DNA of 64,000 nt from Bradyrhizobium sp. AZCC 1610. Lineage in GTDB: Bacteria; Pseudomonadota; Alphaproteobacteria; Rhizobiales; Xanthobacteraceae. Of the stretch, positions 1-8,999 are shown in pieces. Within the stretch, counting starts at the first letter, position 1. Each line of letters begins with the position of its first letter. The notes beneath the pieces are model-generated. The model worked only from the letters and a program-made list of their open reading frames with translations, was not told the DNA's origin and searched no databases. Where the stretch lies: contig NZ_JAZHRR010000001.1 in assembly GCF_036924515.1 (NCBI RefSeq), forward strand, positions 5,489,001-5,553,000. The letters are read 5' to 3'. The translations under genes and the position numbers were made by a program.

Positions 1-1
1 C

Positions 2-484
2 CACCCTGCATGGCTGCCGTCGACCGAACCGCCGGATTCGCGCCATCCGTTGACGCTGATCGCGAACCAGCCGTCGACCCGGCTGCACAGCCAGCTCGAC
101 TTCGGTGCCTACAGCCAATCCAAGAAAATTGCCGGCCGCGAAGCCGTCCGCCTCAACCCCGTTGATGCTGATCGCCGCGGCATCGCCAATGCCGACATCG
201 TCCGCCTGTTCAATGACCGGGGCGCGTGCCTGGCCGCCGCCGCTGTTTCGGACGATGTCATGCCCGGCGTGCTGCAATTGTCCACCGGCGCCTGGTACGA
301 TCCGGCGCCCGGCGCGGCGGAGCATCCGCTCTGCGTCCATGGCAATCCGAACGTGCTCACCCGCGACATCGGCACATCGCGGCTGGCACAAGGCTGCTGC
401 GGTCAGGTGACGGTGGTCGAGTGCGAGAAGTATAAGGGAGCGCTGCCGCCCATCCGCGCCTTTGATCCTCCCGATCAGGATTGA
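2..484 (+). CDS. Molybdopterin-dependent oxidoreductase, C-terminal part (partial)
   Basis: The frame is open from the first bases of the window, so this is the 3' end of a larger gene. The visible ~160 residues look like the C-terminal molybdopterin-dinucleotide-binding domain of the DMSO reductase superfamily (BisC/TorA-like S- or N-oxide reductases): an early segment HPLTLIANQPSTRLHSQLD, then a region about keeping or losing a short loop (VRLNPVDADRRGI), a GVLQLSTGAWYDP strand-turn, and a closing HGNPNVLTRD plus SRLAQGCCGQVTVVE stretch typical of this clade. The substrate cannot be told from this part. The catalytic domains lie upstream of the window. Confidence 0.75.
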   Translation, partial: HPAWLPSTEPPDSRHPLTLIANQPSTRLHSQLDFGAYSQSKKIAGREAVRLNPVDADRRGIANADIVRLFNDRGACLAAAAVSDDVMPGVLQLSTGAWYDPAPGAAEHPLCVHGNPNVLTRDIGTSRLAQGCCGQVTVVECEKYKGALPPIRAFDPPDQD

Positions 485-665
485 TGCAGAGGCAACGACG
501 ACACCCCGCATACCGGCTGTCCCACGTACCGGGGGAACATCGTGAAAGAATTTAGACATACCCGAATGAAATCGAAAATCCGAACTTAGGATTGTCGATT
601 CAGACGCCGTCAATCCCTGCGGCCTAAGCTTCCCTGAGTTCGTATGGGTACATCAGGAGCCGAGC

Positions 666-1010
666 ATGCCGAACCGAGGGAAACACGGAAAAGCACGAGC
701 CGCTGCCGCCGAGGCCCGAGAAGATATCATGAGCTCGGCTGCCTTAAGCGCCATGAGCGCGGGGGCTGTAAATGCCATGGCGGCAGTAGGCGCCGCCGTC
801 ATCAAGCTGCACAAGGAGTTGATGGACAAAAAGCCGGAATGGTTCTGGCACCTGTTCGCGAAGTGCGAGGCCAAGGCCGCACGTCTCGCCGCGCAGGCCG
901 CGCGCACGCCTCGCTCCAATGGTGATGCCACTTTCATTGAGGTCTACGCCAGGACCTTGCCGGAGCTGGTGAAGAAGGCGCTAAGCGCCCGCGAGCAGGC
1001 GCTGCACTGA
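666..1010 (+). CDS. Small hypothetical protein
   Basis: A 114-residue protein that I do not recognise. The start is supported by an AGGAG motif about nine bases upstream of ATG. The N-terminus is basic (MPNRGKHGKAR), followed by an Ala-rich, probably helical stretch (about residues 20-50), and then a Lys/Ala-rich C-terminal half. There is no signal peptide and no clear membrane segment. Two other open frames overlap it, one on each strand. I prefer this one because of its ribosome binding site and its Ala/Lys/Glu composition. It stands alone between the molybdoenzyme and dadA, with no obvious partner. Confidence 0.45.
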   Translation: MPNRGKHGKARAAAAEAREDIMSSAALSAMSAGAVNAMAAVGAAVIKLHKELMDKKPEWFWHLFAKCEAKAARLAAQAARTPRSNGDATFIEVYARTLPELVKKALSAREQALH

Positions 1011-1116
1011 GTGAAACTCAGCGCGTCTCGCGCCTCTGGCCAAGAGTGGTCGACTTGCAGTGGGTCGAACGGCGATTCCAGCGGTCGCCATGACGAATGC
1101 GGACGCCATCTGGCCG

Positions 1117-2382
1117 TCACCCGAACCGGTGATCGTACCGGCTCACGCTGAGTTCGCTTACGTCGATGTCCGGCTTCCGCCCCGACATCATGTCCGCCAG
1201 CACTCTCCCCGAGCCGCAGGCCATGGTCCAGCCGAGCGTGCCGTGGCCGGTGTTGAGATGAAGATTGCTGTAGCGCGTAGTGCCAATGACCGGCGGCCCG
1301 TCCGGCGTCATCGGGCGCAGGCCGCTCCAGAACGTGGCCTTGCCGAGGTCGCCGCCGCACGGAAACATGTCGGTCAGGGAGTGATCCAGCGTCGCGCGCC
1401 GCGCCGCATCGAGCCGGTCCGAATAGCCTGAGATTTCCGCGGTGCCGCCGACGCGGATGCGATTCCCCAGCCGCGTGATCGCGACCTTGTAGCTCTCGTC
1501 CATCACGGTGGAAACCGGCGCGCCATCGGGATCGATGATGGGGACCGTGATCGAATAGCCCTTTACGGGATAGACCGGAATTGAAACGCCGATCGGCTTG
1601 AGCAGTCGCGGCGACCAGCTTCCCAGCGCCGCGACATAGGTATCGGCCTGCAACAGCCCCGCGCTGGTCACGACACCGGTGATCTTGTCGCCATCCGCGA
1701 CCAGGCGCTCAATGATCGTGTTGAATTTGAACTGCACGCCGAGCTTTGCTGCTTCCTTGGCGAGCGCCTGCGTGAACATGTGGCAATCGCCGGTCTCGTC
1801 CTGCGGCAACCGCAGTCCGCCGACGAACTTGTCCTTCACGCCGGCGAGTGCCGGCTCGGCGCCAATGCAGCCGGTGCGATCGAGCACTTCGTAGGGCACG
1901 CCATATTGCTTGAGCACCGCGATATCGTCGCCGATGCCGTCAAGCTGCTTCTGCTTACGAAACAGCTGCAGCGTGCCTTGACTGCGCTCGTCATACTTGA
2001 TGCCGGTCTCGGCGCGCAGTGCGCGCAAGGAATCGCGGCTGTATTCGGCGATCGGGATCATCCGGCTCTTGTTGATGGCGTAGCGCTCTGCCGTGCAGTT
2101 GCGCAGCATCTTCAGCCCCCAGATCCACATGACAGGATCGAGCTTCGGCCAGATCACCAGCGGGCCGTGGCGCATCAACAGCCATTTGATCGCCTTGACC
2201 GGAACGCCGGGGCCGGCCCAGGGCGAGGAGTAGCCGGGCGAGACTTCGCCGGCATTGGCGAAAGAGGTTTCCTGCGCGGGCTCGGCCTGACGGTCGACGA
2301 CAATAACTTCATGGCCGGCGCGCGCAAGATAATAGGCTGTCGTGACGCCGATGACGCCACTGCCGAGAACGATGACTTTCAC
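1117..2382 (-). CDS. dadA: D-amino acid dehydrogenase (FAD-dependent)
   Basis: Oxidises D-amino acids (classically D-alanine) to 2-oxo acids, passing electrons to the membrane quinone pool. The 421 residues match the usual DadA length. The N-terminus has the FAD-binding Rossmann motif [14 protein letters not shown], followed by [26 protein letters not shown], a region characteristic of DadA. Near the C-terminus, [14 protein letters not shown] and the [17 protein letters not shown] stretch are the usual FAD-binding signature. It lies 63 bases downstream of the transaminase gene on the same strand, suggesting one amino-acid catabolic operon. A related deaminating oxidase specificity cannot be excluded. 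Confidence 0.93.
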   Translation of the reverse strand: MKVIVLGSGVIGVTTAYYLARAGHEVIVVDRQAEPAQETSFANAGEVSPGYSSPWAGPGVPVKAIKWLLMRHGPLVIWPKLDPVMWIWGLKMLRNCTAERYAINKSRMIPIAEYSRDSLRALRAETGIKYDERSQGTLQLFRKQKQLDGIGDDIAVLKQYGVPYEVLDRTGCIGAEPALAGVKDKFVGGLRLPQDETGDCHMFTQALAKEAAKLGVQFKFNTIIERLVADGDKITGVVTSAGLLQADTYVAALGSWSPRLLKPIGVSIPVYPVKGYSITVPIIDPDGAPVSTVMDESYKVAITRLGNRIRVGGTAEISGYSDRLDAARRATLDHSLTDMFPCGGDLGKATFWSGLRPMTPDGPPVIGTTRYSNLHLNTGHGTLGWTMACGSGRVLADMMSGRKPDIDVSELSVSRYDHRFG

Positions 2383-2445
2383 GATCCCTCACGCATCCGC
2401 CGCGGCACCGTCGCCGCGGCTTCTGTCTTTCCTTGAGAGCAAGGA

Positions 2446-3774
2446 TCAGGCCACACGCTTGATCGCGTCGCCCAGGATCGAAACCATGTCGTCGATATGG
2501 CTTTTCTCGACGATCAGGGGCGGCGACATCGCGAAGGAATCGCCGCTCATGCGGAAATAAAGCCCGCGATTGAAGCAATCGACCATCACGTCATAGCCGC
2601 GTGCGCCGACGCCGTCGCTGCGCGGCGACAGCTCGACCGCACCCATCAGGCCGACATTGCGGATGTCGATGACGTTCGGCAGACCTTTGAGCGAATGCAG
2701 CGCATCGCGCCAGTATTCGGCAAGAGAAGCGCCGCGGGTCAGCAGCCCCTCGTCCTTGTAGATGTCGAGCGTCGCAAGGCCCGCGGCACAGGCGACCGGA
2801 TGCGCCGAATACGTGTAGCCGTGGAACAACTCGATCGTGCCCTCGGGGCCGTTCATCAGCCCGTCATGGATCTTGCGGCTGGCGAACACTGCGCCGCAGG
2901 GAACGGTGCCGTTGGTAATGCCCTTGGCGGTCGTCATCATATCAGGCGTGACGCCGAAATAATCCGCCGCGAACGGCGCGCCGAGGCGGCCGAAGCCGGT
3001 GATGACCTCGTCGAAGATCAGGAGGATGCCGTGCTTGTCGCAGATTTCGCGCAGGCGCTTCAGATAACCCTTGGGCGGCGGCAGCACCGCGGTCGAGCCC
3101 GGCACCGGCTCGACAATGACGGCGGCGATGGTGTCGGCACCATGCAGCGCCACCATCCGCTCGAGATCGTCGGCGAGTTCAGCGCCGTGCTCCGGCTGAT
3201 CCTTCGCAAAAGCGTTGCGCGCGAGATCATGGGTGTGACGGATGTGGTCGACACCAGGCAGATGGGTCGCAAAGGCGCGGCGGTTCGCCACCATGCCGCC
3301 GACGGACATGCCGCCGAAGCCGACGCCGTGATAGCCGCGCTCGCGGCCGATCAGACGCGTCCGCGTCCCCTGGCCGATGGCGCGCTGATAGGCAAGCGCG
3401 ATCTTGAGCGCAGTGTCGACCGATTCCGAACCCGAATTGGTGAAGAAGATGCGATCGAGACCTTTGGGCGCGATCTCGGCGAGCCGCTCGGCGAAATCGA
3501 ACGCCAGCGGATGGCCCATATTGAACGACGGCGCGAAGTCGAGATTCATCAACTGCCGTTCGACAGCTGTTGCGATCTGGCGGCGGCCATGGCCGGCATT
3601 GACGCACCAGAGGCCGGCTGAAGCGTCGATCACCTTGCGGCCGTCGACCGTCGTGTAATGCATGCCCTCGGCGGAAGCGAACAGGCGGGGCGCTTTCTTG
3701 AACTGCCGGTTGGCCGTGAACGGCATCCAGAACGAATCGGTTTGCAAGGTGTTCGGCTTCTGATGAAGGGTCAC
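2446..3774 (-). CDS. Omega-amino acid--pyruvate aminotransferase (class III PLP)
   Basis: Transfers an omega-amino group (beta-alanine and similar) to pyruvate, giving alanine and a semialdehyde. It is a class-III PLP fold of 442 residues. Cofactor contacts include the NSGSESVDTALK loop, RGYHGVGFGGMSVGG, the Asp of IFDEVITGFGR (about residue 255) and the Schiff-base lysine in TTAKGITNG (about residue 284). The start is taken as GTG at 3774 because an AGGAG motif lies seven bases upstream; the longer open frame to 3831 lacks one. With dadA it forms a likely two-gene operon, diverging from the XRE-cupin regulator. The exact substrate is inferred from similarity to beta-alanine--pyruvate transaminases. 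Confidence 0.9.
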   Translation of the reverse strand: MTLHQKPNTLQTDSFWMPFTANRQFKKAPRLFASAEGMHYTTVDGRKVIDASAGLWCVNAGHGRRQIATAVERQLMNLDFAPSFNMGHPLAFDFAERLAEIAPKGLDRIFFTNSGSESVDTALKIALAYQRAIGQGTRTRLIGRERGYHGVGFGGMSVGGMVANRRAFATHLPGVDHIRHTHDLARNAFAKDQPEHGAELADDLERMVALHGADTIAAVIVEPVPGSTAVLPPPKGYLKRLREICDKHGILLIFDEVITGFGRLGAPFAADYFGVTPDMMTTAKGITNGTVPCGAVFASRKIHDGLMNGPEGTIELFHGYTYSAHPVACAAGLATLDIYKDEGLLTRGASLAEYWRDALHSLKGLPNVIDIRNVGLMGAVELSPRSDGVGARGYDVMVDCFNRGLYFRMSGDSFAMSPPLIVEKSHIDDMVSILGDAIKRVA

Positions 3775-3862
3775 GGCGTAGCTCCTGTGCTGGCAGCTCA
3801 AGGTACCACCGGGCCACGCTCGGGAAGGCACAACAAGTCCTTTTCTTCACTTCTGCAACCCA

Positions 3863-3892
3863 TTGATTTTGCTAGCCCGGCCAGGGCATATT
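3863..3892 (+). promoter_or_regulatory. Candidate sigma-70-type promoter for the XRE-cupin regulator
   Basis: In the 153-base gap between the divergent transaminase and regulator genes, TTGATT (3863-3868) and CATATT (3887-3892) are 18 bases apart, reading toward the regulator start at 3928. Both hexamers differ from consensus, so this is only a candidate. The gap should also hold the transaminase promoter and the regulator's own operator, but I see no convincing inverted repeat. Confidence 0.3.
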
Positions 3893-3927
3893 TGTTCGAT
3901 CCGAAACACTTGCAACAGGGATTTTCG

Positions 3928-4476
3928 ATGAGCGTCGATATCGGTGGGCGACTCCGCTTCGTTCGCGCCCGTCACAAGCTGTCGCAGCGCGAACTGGCGA
4001 AGCGCTCCGGGGTGACCAATTCGACGATTTCGCTGATCGAATCGAACCAGATGAACCCCTCCGTCGGCGCGCTCAAGCGCATCCTCGACGGCCTGCCGAT
4101 GGGGCTCGCCGAATTCTTCGCGATCGAGCCGGAGCGCCCGCGCAAGGCGTTCTACCGCTCCGACGAACTGACCGAGATCGGCAAGCAGCCGATTTCCTAT
4201 CGCCAGGTCGGCGACACCATGTTCGGCCGCAGCCTGCAAATTCTCAAGGAACGCTACGAGCCGGGCAGCGACACCGGCCGAGTGCCACTGACCCATGACG
4301 GCGAGGAAGGCGGCATCGTGGTGAGCGGCCGGCTCGAGGTAACCGTCGACGACGAGCGCCGTATCCTCGACCCCGGCGACGCCTATTATTTCGAAAGCCG
4401 CCGCCCACATCGTTTTCGCTGCGTCGGGGGCAAAGCCTGCGAAGTGATCTCGGCCTGCACGCCGCCGACGTTCTGA
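3928..4476 (+). CDS. XRE-family transcriptional regulator with C-terminal cupin (PuuR-like)
   Basis: A 182-residue repressor or activator. An N-terminal helix-turn-helix (about residues 7-62; RFVRARHKLSQRELAKRSG, TNSTISLIESNQMNPS) is followed by a linker and a C-terminal cupin barrel (about 105-182; GEEGGIVVSGRLEVTV, DPGDAYYFESRRPHRF). This layout is that of PuuR-type regulators that sense amine or amino-acid derived ligands. The ATG at 3928 is preceded by AGGG; the open frame continues upstream but has no better start. Transcribed away from the transaminase/dadA operon, which is its most likely target. Confidence 0.9.
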   Translation: MSVDIGGRLRFVRARHKLSQRELAKRSGVTNSTISLIESNQMNPSVGALKRILDGLPMGLAEFFAIEPERPRKAFYRSDELTEIGKQPISYRQVGDTMFGRSLQILKERYEPGSDTGRVPLTHDGEEGGIVVSGRLEVTVDDERRILDPGDAYYFESRRPHRFRCVGGKACEVISACTPPTF

Positions 4477-4651
4477 TGGAGCAAGGCGGAAGCGATCCTG
4501 TTCCTCCATTCAACGTTCGCGCGTGAGGAACATCTAAGCCTGCGGTTAACCTTGTCGGCAAACGGGTCGGTTTGTTACGTGTGCCGCCGCCAAGTTGCCT
4601 CATTAGATCGGAGAATTTCACCTGCACTAAAATATAAGCCGGAGGAGCATC

Positions 4652-5146
4652 ATGCTGAGGATGGTGTTGTTGGGCCTCCTGATCCCATTGGGTGTAGGCG
4701 TGCTAGCGGCAATGGAACTCAGAACTCCAGTGCGTAGCGCAGCAGTGGTCGTCCAGCCCCTCGCCGAGACAACCGTAGGCATTTCCGATTCACATGTTGC
4801 GCTGGCGAAGGCTGATCGACTTGAAATTGCCGCTGCGAGCAGCGAGACGCCGGCGCAGCCTGCTCTAGTCGACGAAAGCATTTCTCCGCCGGAAGACATC
4901 AGTATCGGTTCTTCGGAGCCCCCGAGGGTGATCAACCGTCATCGGCTCGACCCAAAATCAAAGCACGATCCAAAACCAAAGAAGGTCACTACCGCCGCCC
5001 CTCCTAAGTCGAAGCCAAAGAAAATCGCTATCAAGCGAATTACCGTTTCCGAGCGGCGAAAGGCCGCCCGCGACACCGAGCCCTGTCGGCTAAGCGCGTT
5101 TGGTGGCTTGCGCAAGGCTTTGAATTCAGCCGACTGCGAAATCTGA
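4652..5146 (+). CDS. Hypothetical membrane-anchored, Lys/Pro-rich protein
   Basis: A 164-residue protein with no recognised family. GGAGGAG lies just upstream of the ATG. Residues 4-20 form one hydrophobic segment (VLLGLLIPLGVGVLAAM), a signal anchor or uncleaved signal peptide. The middle is acidic and low-complexity, and residues about 100-140 are rich in Lys and Pro (KSKHDPKPKK, KSKPKKIAIKR). Two Cys occur near the C-terminus (EPCRLSAF, ADCEI). Similar short anchored proteins of unknown role are common in Bradyrhizobium-type genomes; this is an impression, not a database match. Confidence 0.6.
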   Translation: MLRMVLLGLLIPLGVGVLAAMELRTPVRSAAVVVQPLAETTVGISDSHVALAKADRLEIAAASSETPAQPALVDESISPPEDISIGSSEPPRVINRHRLDPKSKHDPKPKKVTTAAPPKSKPKKIAIKRITVSERRKAARDTEPCRLSAFGGLRKALNSADCEI

Positions 5147-5272
5147 TTCATTGGAACGGCTTCGGTGCCTCCAACCTGATGTTGTCTCCAGAGCTTCGGG
5201 AAAATCGGATATCGCTCGTCATGAGTACATGCCCTATAGATGGGAGGACTAAATCTTCAGGAGAGTAATAGC

Positions 5273-6154
5273 GTGCGCAAGGTCTGGATCGAGGCAGCGT
5301 TGAACGGCTCGTGGGGCCGCGCGCTCCAACCCGGCATTCCCGATACCGTCGAGACCATCATCGCCGAGGGCGTCGCCTGCGCGCGTGCCGGCGCCACCAT
5401 CGTTCACGTCCATGCCTATGATGGCGGCGGCCCGCAGACCTACGACTGGCAGGTCTATGCCCGCATCATCGAAGGCATTCGCAACCAGGTCGATGTGCCG
5501 GTCTATCCCTCCTATCCGGCTTTCATAACCACAGGCATCGACAGCAGCCCGCTCGCCGACGTCGCGGCCCGATTTGCCGACATCGAAGAACTTGCCGCGC
5601 GCGGCCTGTTGGATTTTGCCGTCATCGATCCCGGCAGCGTCAATTTGAGCCTGACAAAAATCACGGCGGCCACGCAGCCTGGCAGCACCTACATGAATCC
5701 TGAATCCCAGATCCGGTATGCGCTCGATCTCGCAGCACGCCACGGCCTGCATACCGATTTTGCCATCTACGAGCCCGGCTTCCTGCGTGCCGGCGCAGCG
5801 CTCGCGCGCGCAGCCGGCGTCAAGGTGCCGATCTATCGTCTCATGTTCTGCAATCTGGTCGCGGTCGGCTTTCCGCCAAAGCCATATGCACTCGCGGCCT
5901 ATCTGGCGTTACTCGAGGAGGAAGCACCCGGCGCGCCCTGGATGATTGCGGGCGTGAGCGCCGATCTTCGCCCGCTGTTCACTGATACGATCGCATGCGG
6001 CGGCCATATCCGCGTTGGCCTCGAAGATGCCCCGCTGGGGACGCAGGCGACCAATCTGGAGCTGGTCGAAGAAGCCGTGCGCCTGGTGCGCGATCACGGC
6101 GCCGAACCGGCAACCCCTGCTGAAATGCGGCAGGCACTGGCCGCATCCGCCTGA
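5273..6154 (+). CDS. BKACE-family beta-keto acid cleavage enzyme (DUF849)
   Basis: Predicted to condense a beta-keto acid with acetyl-CoA and release acetoacetate and a new CoA ester, as 3-keto-5-aminohexanoate cleavage enzyme (Kce) does. The TIM-barrel family markers are visible: VWIEAALNG at the N-terminus, the metal-binding IVHVHAYD, the PSYPAF strand, and GGHIRVGLED near the end. The start is taken as GTG 5273 because AGGAGAG precedes it; an ATG 33 bases upstream has no such site. The native substrate of BKACE enzymes varies widely and cannot be assigned. It heads a run of catabolic genes up to 8997. Confidence 0.85.
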   Translation: MRKVWIEAALNGSWGRALQPGIPDTVETIIAEGVACARAGATIVHVHAYDGGGPQTYDWQVYARIIEGIRNQVDVPVYPSYPAFITTGIDSSPLADVAARFADIEELAARGLLDFAVIDPGSVNLSLTKITAATQPGSTYMNPESQIRYALDLAARHGLHTDFAIYEPGFLRAGAALARAAGVKVPIYRLMFCNLVAVGFPPKPYALAAYLALLEEEAPGAPWMIAGVSADLRPLFTDTIACGGHIRVGLEDAPLGTQATNLELVEEAVRLVRDHGAEPATPAEMRQALAASA

Positions 6155-6162
6155 GCAGAATT

Positions 6163-6774
6163 CTATTTCTCCAGCGCGCCGGAAAGAATCAGTTCGAGTT
6201 CCTGCCTGACATCGTCGAGCGGCTGGGCGCTGCGTGCGGCGCGGCACATCGCGACCGTTCCTTCCAGCGATGCAACGACCAGCGCCGCAAGCCGCCGCGC
6301 ACGGGCGGCCGTCACGCCCTCGCGCCGCAGCGCGGTGACCAGGATGGCTTGCCAGTCGGCGAACACCCCCTCCGCGAGATCGAGCAGTCGCTTTTGCGCG
6401 GCTTCATCCGGCACGCCGTCACTACCGGTCGCATCGTTGACATACTGCTCGACCGCCACCGCCAGCACCGGACAGCCGGCCTGGAATTTCGATTTCCCCA
6501 GCGTTTGACGCCACAACGCGATAAAGCCGCGAAGCCCGCCGATGGCCCCCTGCTCCCGCGTCAGATGACCCAAGGGTCCGCTGACCTGCTTGCCTGCAAA
6601 GACAAGCGCGTCCTCGATCAGTTGCTGCTTGCCGCGCGGAAAATGATGGCCGATCGAGCCGCGCGGCGTACCGGTATGGCGGACCACGTCGCGCATGCTG
6701 GTGGCGTTGACGCCACGCCGGCTCATCAGGTCGGCGGCGCCTGCCACCATCTTGGCGCGGGTATTGGACGACAT
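6163..6774 (-). CDS. TetR/AcrR-family transcriptional regulator
   Basis: A 203-residue TetR-type regulator. The N-terminal HTH (about residues 8-52) is clear: KMVAGAADLMSRRGVNATSMRDV, then GTPRGSIGHHFPRGKQQLIEDAL. The rest is a helical ligand domain of the YcdC/LmrA-like kind. GAGGGAG precedes the ATG at 6774; the frame extends further upstream without a good start. Divergent from the tautomerase-like gene across a 114-base gap, and convergent with the BKACE gene, so it probably controls the 6889-8997 operon. Confidence 0.9.
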   Translation of the reverse strand: MSSNTRAKMVAGAADLMSRRGVNATSMRDVVRHTGTPRGSIGHHFPRGKQQLIEDALVFAGKQVSGPLGHLTREQGAIGGLRGFIALWRQTLGKSKFQAGCPVLAVAVEQYVNDATGSDGVPDEAAQKRLLDLAEGVFADWQAILVTALRREGVTAARARRLAALVVASLEGTVAMCRAARSAQPLDDVRQELELILSGALEK

Positions 6775-6815
6775 CGGAACTCCCTCTTGAGTCGCCTCAT
6801 TGTAGAATATGACGC

Positions 6816-6845
6816 TTGACATAGCCAGCCCAATCGAATTATGCC
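6816..6845 (+). promoter_or_regulatory. Candidate promoter of the tautomerase/hydratase operon
   Basis: TTGACA (6816-6821) is a perfect -35 hexamer; 18 bases later TATGCC (6840-6845) is a weak -10. The pair is flanked by the inverted hexamers TATGAC (6809-6814) and GTCATA (6850-6855), which could belong to a TetR operator. The arms are short, so the operator reading is speculative. Confidence 0.3.
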
Positions 6846-6888
6846 ATTTGTCATAGTCGTCCGCATGAGCCGGCAGGGAGGATGCACG

Positions 6889-7377
6889 ATGACCGTTATC
6901 CATGTGATGACCCCGCAAGGGCGCCTGAACGCCGAGCAGCGCCGCGTATTGGCGAAGACGCTGACGGATGCCGTGCTGGTTCCGGAGGTCGGCAAGCTCG
7001 CGCCCGAGGCGCGCCGCGGCTATCAGGTGCATTTTGCCGAGCGGCCGCTGGACATGATCGCGCACGGCGGCGAACTGCTGTCGGACAAGCCAAGCGACGT
7101 CATGGTGCTCGATGTCGTTGTGATGGACTGCTGCTGGACGCGCGAGGACCGCGCTACCGTGATCCGCAACATCCATGCCGCGCTTGCGGAGGCCTGCGGG
7201 ATGAAGGCGCCCTCGCCCGCCTGGTGGATCAATTTTCGCATCATCGAGGAAGGAAGCTGGGGCTCACGCGGCGGCGTGCTATCGTTCGTCGACCTGCTCG
7301 AACACGGCGCATCGCACTTTTCGCCGGAACGCGCCGCGGCGATCCGCACCGCGCTTGCGGTGAAGTACGAGAGATAA
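6889..7377 (+). CDS. Tautomerase-superfamily-like protein
   Basis: A 162-residue protein that resembles a double beta-alpha-beta tautomerase fold: a first strand (TVIHVMTPQG), a helix (EQRRVLAKTLTDAVLV), then a second beta-alpha unit (VMVLDVVVMDCCW, RATVIRNIHAALAEACG). The ATG at 6889 has GGGAGG upstream. Known 4-oxalocrotonate tautomerase relatives use an N-terminal proline after Met removal; here residue 2 is Thr, so the usual Pro-1 base is missing. Its place among hydratase genes suggests a role with 2-oxo or enol intermediates. The family assignment is moderate. Confidence 0.7.
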   Translation: MTVIHVMTPQGRLNAEQRRVLAKTLTDAVLVPEVGKLAPEARRGYQVHFAERPLDMIAHGGELLSDKPSDVMVLDVVVMDCCWTREDRATVIRNIHAALAEACGMKAPSPAWWINFRIIEEGSWGSRGGVLSFVDLLEHGASHFSPERAAAIRTALAVKYER

Positions 7378-7424
7378 CTGCGCACGATGGTATCCGAGAC
7401 ATCCAGACAGAGGAAACGAACATC

Positions 7425-8204
7425 ATGGTCACCGAAGGAAAAATCCGCACCGAATCCCACGATCGCATTTTCAAAATCATCATCGATAACCCCACCAAGA
7501 AGAACGCGTTCTCGCCAACCATGATGGAGCAGTTGTCGGACGCCCTGACGGAACTGCACGACAACGACAGCTATTGGGTCGGCGTCATCTGCGCCGAAGG
7601 CAAGGATTTCACGGCCGGCCTCGACATGCCGAAATTCTTCGGCCCCACCGCCGAGAAGCGGAATATCAGGGAAGGCAATGTCGACGTGTTCGGCCTCGGA
7701 AAACGCTGCAAGAAGCCGATCGTGTCAGCGGTGCAGGGCATCGTCTTCACCGTCGGCATCGAGCTGATGCTGGCCGGCGACATCGTCGTGGCCGCCGATG
7801 ACGCTCGCTTTTGCCAGATGGAATCCAAGCGCGGCATCGCGCCGCTCGGCGGGGCGCATTTCCGCTTCCTGTCGCGCACCGGCTGGGGCAACGCGATGTA
7901 TCATTTGTTCCTGTGCGATGAATTCACGGCTTCGCGCGCCCGCGAGATCGGGTTGGTCCAGGAAGTGGTGCCGGCAGGCCAGCAGATCGAACGCGCGATG
8001 GCGCTTGCCGCGATCATTGCCCGCAATGCGCCGCTCGGGATTCAGGTCACCAAGGAAGCGGCACTCAAGTATGTCGAGCACGGCGAGAAGGCGGCCATCG
8101 CCTATATTCCGACTGTACGCGAACGCGTGCTGAACAGCGCCGACGCAAGAGAAGGCATTCAATCCTTCATCGAGCGGCGCGCCGCGGTGTTTCAAGGACG
8201 ATGA
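7425..8204 (+). CDS. Enoyl-CoA hydratase/isomerase (crotonase) family protein
   Basis: A 259-residue crotonase-fold enzyme acting on a CoA thioester. The oxyanion-hole segments are visible: EGKDFTAGLDMPKF and the QGIVFTVGIELMLAGDI segment in place of the usual G-x-x-x-G-G. FCQMESKRGIAPLGG holds the region where the second catalytic Glu often lies. AGAGG precedes the ATG at 7425. It lies 47 bases after the tautomerase-like gene and seven before the hydratase, so the three are probably co-transcribed. Which reaction it catalyses cannot be read from sequence. Confidence 0.9.
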   Translation: MVTEGKIRTESHDRIFKIIIDNPTKKNAFSPTMMEQLSDALTELHDNDSYWVGVICAEGKDFTAGLDMPKFFGPTAEKRNIREGNVDVFGLGKRCKKPIVSAVQGIVFTVGIELMLAGDIVVAADDARFCQMESKRGIAPLGGAHFRFLSRTGWGNAMYHLFLCDEFTASRAREIGLVQEVVPAGQQIERAMALAAIIARNAPLGIQVTKEAALKYVEHGEKAAIAYIPTVRERVLNSADAREGIQSFIERRAAVFQGR

Positions 8205-8211
8205 GGCGGAC

Positions 8212-8997
8212 GTGAAGGCAATTTCCGGAAAACAAGAAGAACTGGCGAACCTGCTCGTGCGGGCGCGGCGCAACGTCAGCCAGGTGACCCTGCCCGATGA
8301 TCTCGTACCTGAAACAACCAGCGACGCCTACGCCGTCAATCAGGCCGTCGCGGAGCGGCTTGGTTGGGAGCCCTTGGGCTGGAAGATTGCCGGCACGACG
8401 GACGCCGTGCGCGGCAAGCTGCAACTGGACGGACCAATCTATGGCAGGACCTTCCGCCGCTTCGCCTGCACCTCGCCCATGCGTTTCAAGGCGGCGGAAT
8501 TGCTCGACCCGCTGATCGAATGCGAGTTCTTCGTCACGCTGGCGCGCGACCTGCCGCCGCGAGACGAACCCTGGACGCTTGCCGAGACGATCGAGGCGAT
8601 CGCCGAGGTTCACGCCGGCATCGAAGTGGCGGAATGCCGCTATCCGAGAAAGGCCCTGCCGCCGCTGCCTGCCATTCTCGCCGACGGCAGCGCGTCAGGA
8701 CGCTATGTCTTTGGCGACAGGATCGAGAACTGGTGCGAGGGACTTGCGTCCGTGCCAGTCCGGCTCGAGATCGATGGGACATTGCGGCGCGAGGGCATCG
8801 GCGCCGATGTGATGGGCGATCCGCTGCGGCCATTGTGGTGGCTGGCCGAACAGCGCCGCCAATGGGGCGACGGGCTTCGCGCCGGCGAGACTGTTAGCAC
8901 CGGCTCGATGACCGGCATGCTGCCGGTGCGCGGCGGCCAGCATGTCCGCGCGCGATTCGGCGAGGCGGCGACGATCGAGATCACGATCGATCTGTGA
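8212..8997 (+). CDS. 2-keto-4-pentenoate hydratase / fumarylacetoacetase-like family (MhpD-like)
   Basis: Predicted to add water to a 2-hydroxy-dienoate, a step in meta-cleavage type degradation. The 261 residues have the expected MhpD order: an N-terminal helical part (DAYAVNQAVAERLGWEPLGWKIAGTT), a metal-binding acidic motif around LLDPLIECEFFV, AEVHAGIEVAECRY, and the C-terminal GETVSTGSMTGMLPV loop. Translation probably starts at GTG 8212, seven bases after the crotonase stop, which suggests translational coupling. It ends two bases before the convergent LysR gene. Confidence 0.85.
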   Translation: MKAISGKQEELANLLVRARRNVSQVTLPDDLVPETTSDAYAVNQAVAERLGWEPLGWKIAGTTDAVRGKLQLDGPIYGRTFRRFACTSPMRFKAAELLDPLIECEFFVTLARDLPPRDEPWTLAETIEAIAEVHAGIEVAECRYPRKALPPLPAILADGSASGRYVFGDRIENWCEGLASVPVRLEIDGTLRREGIGADVMGDPLRPLWWLAEQRRQWGDGLRAGETVSTGSMTGMLPVRGGQHVRARFGEAATIEITIDL

Positions 8998-8999
8998 CC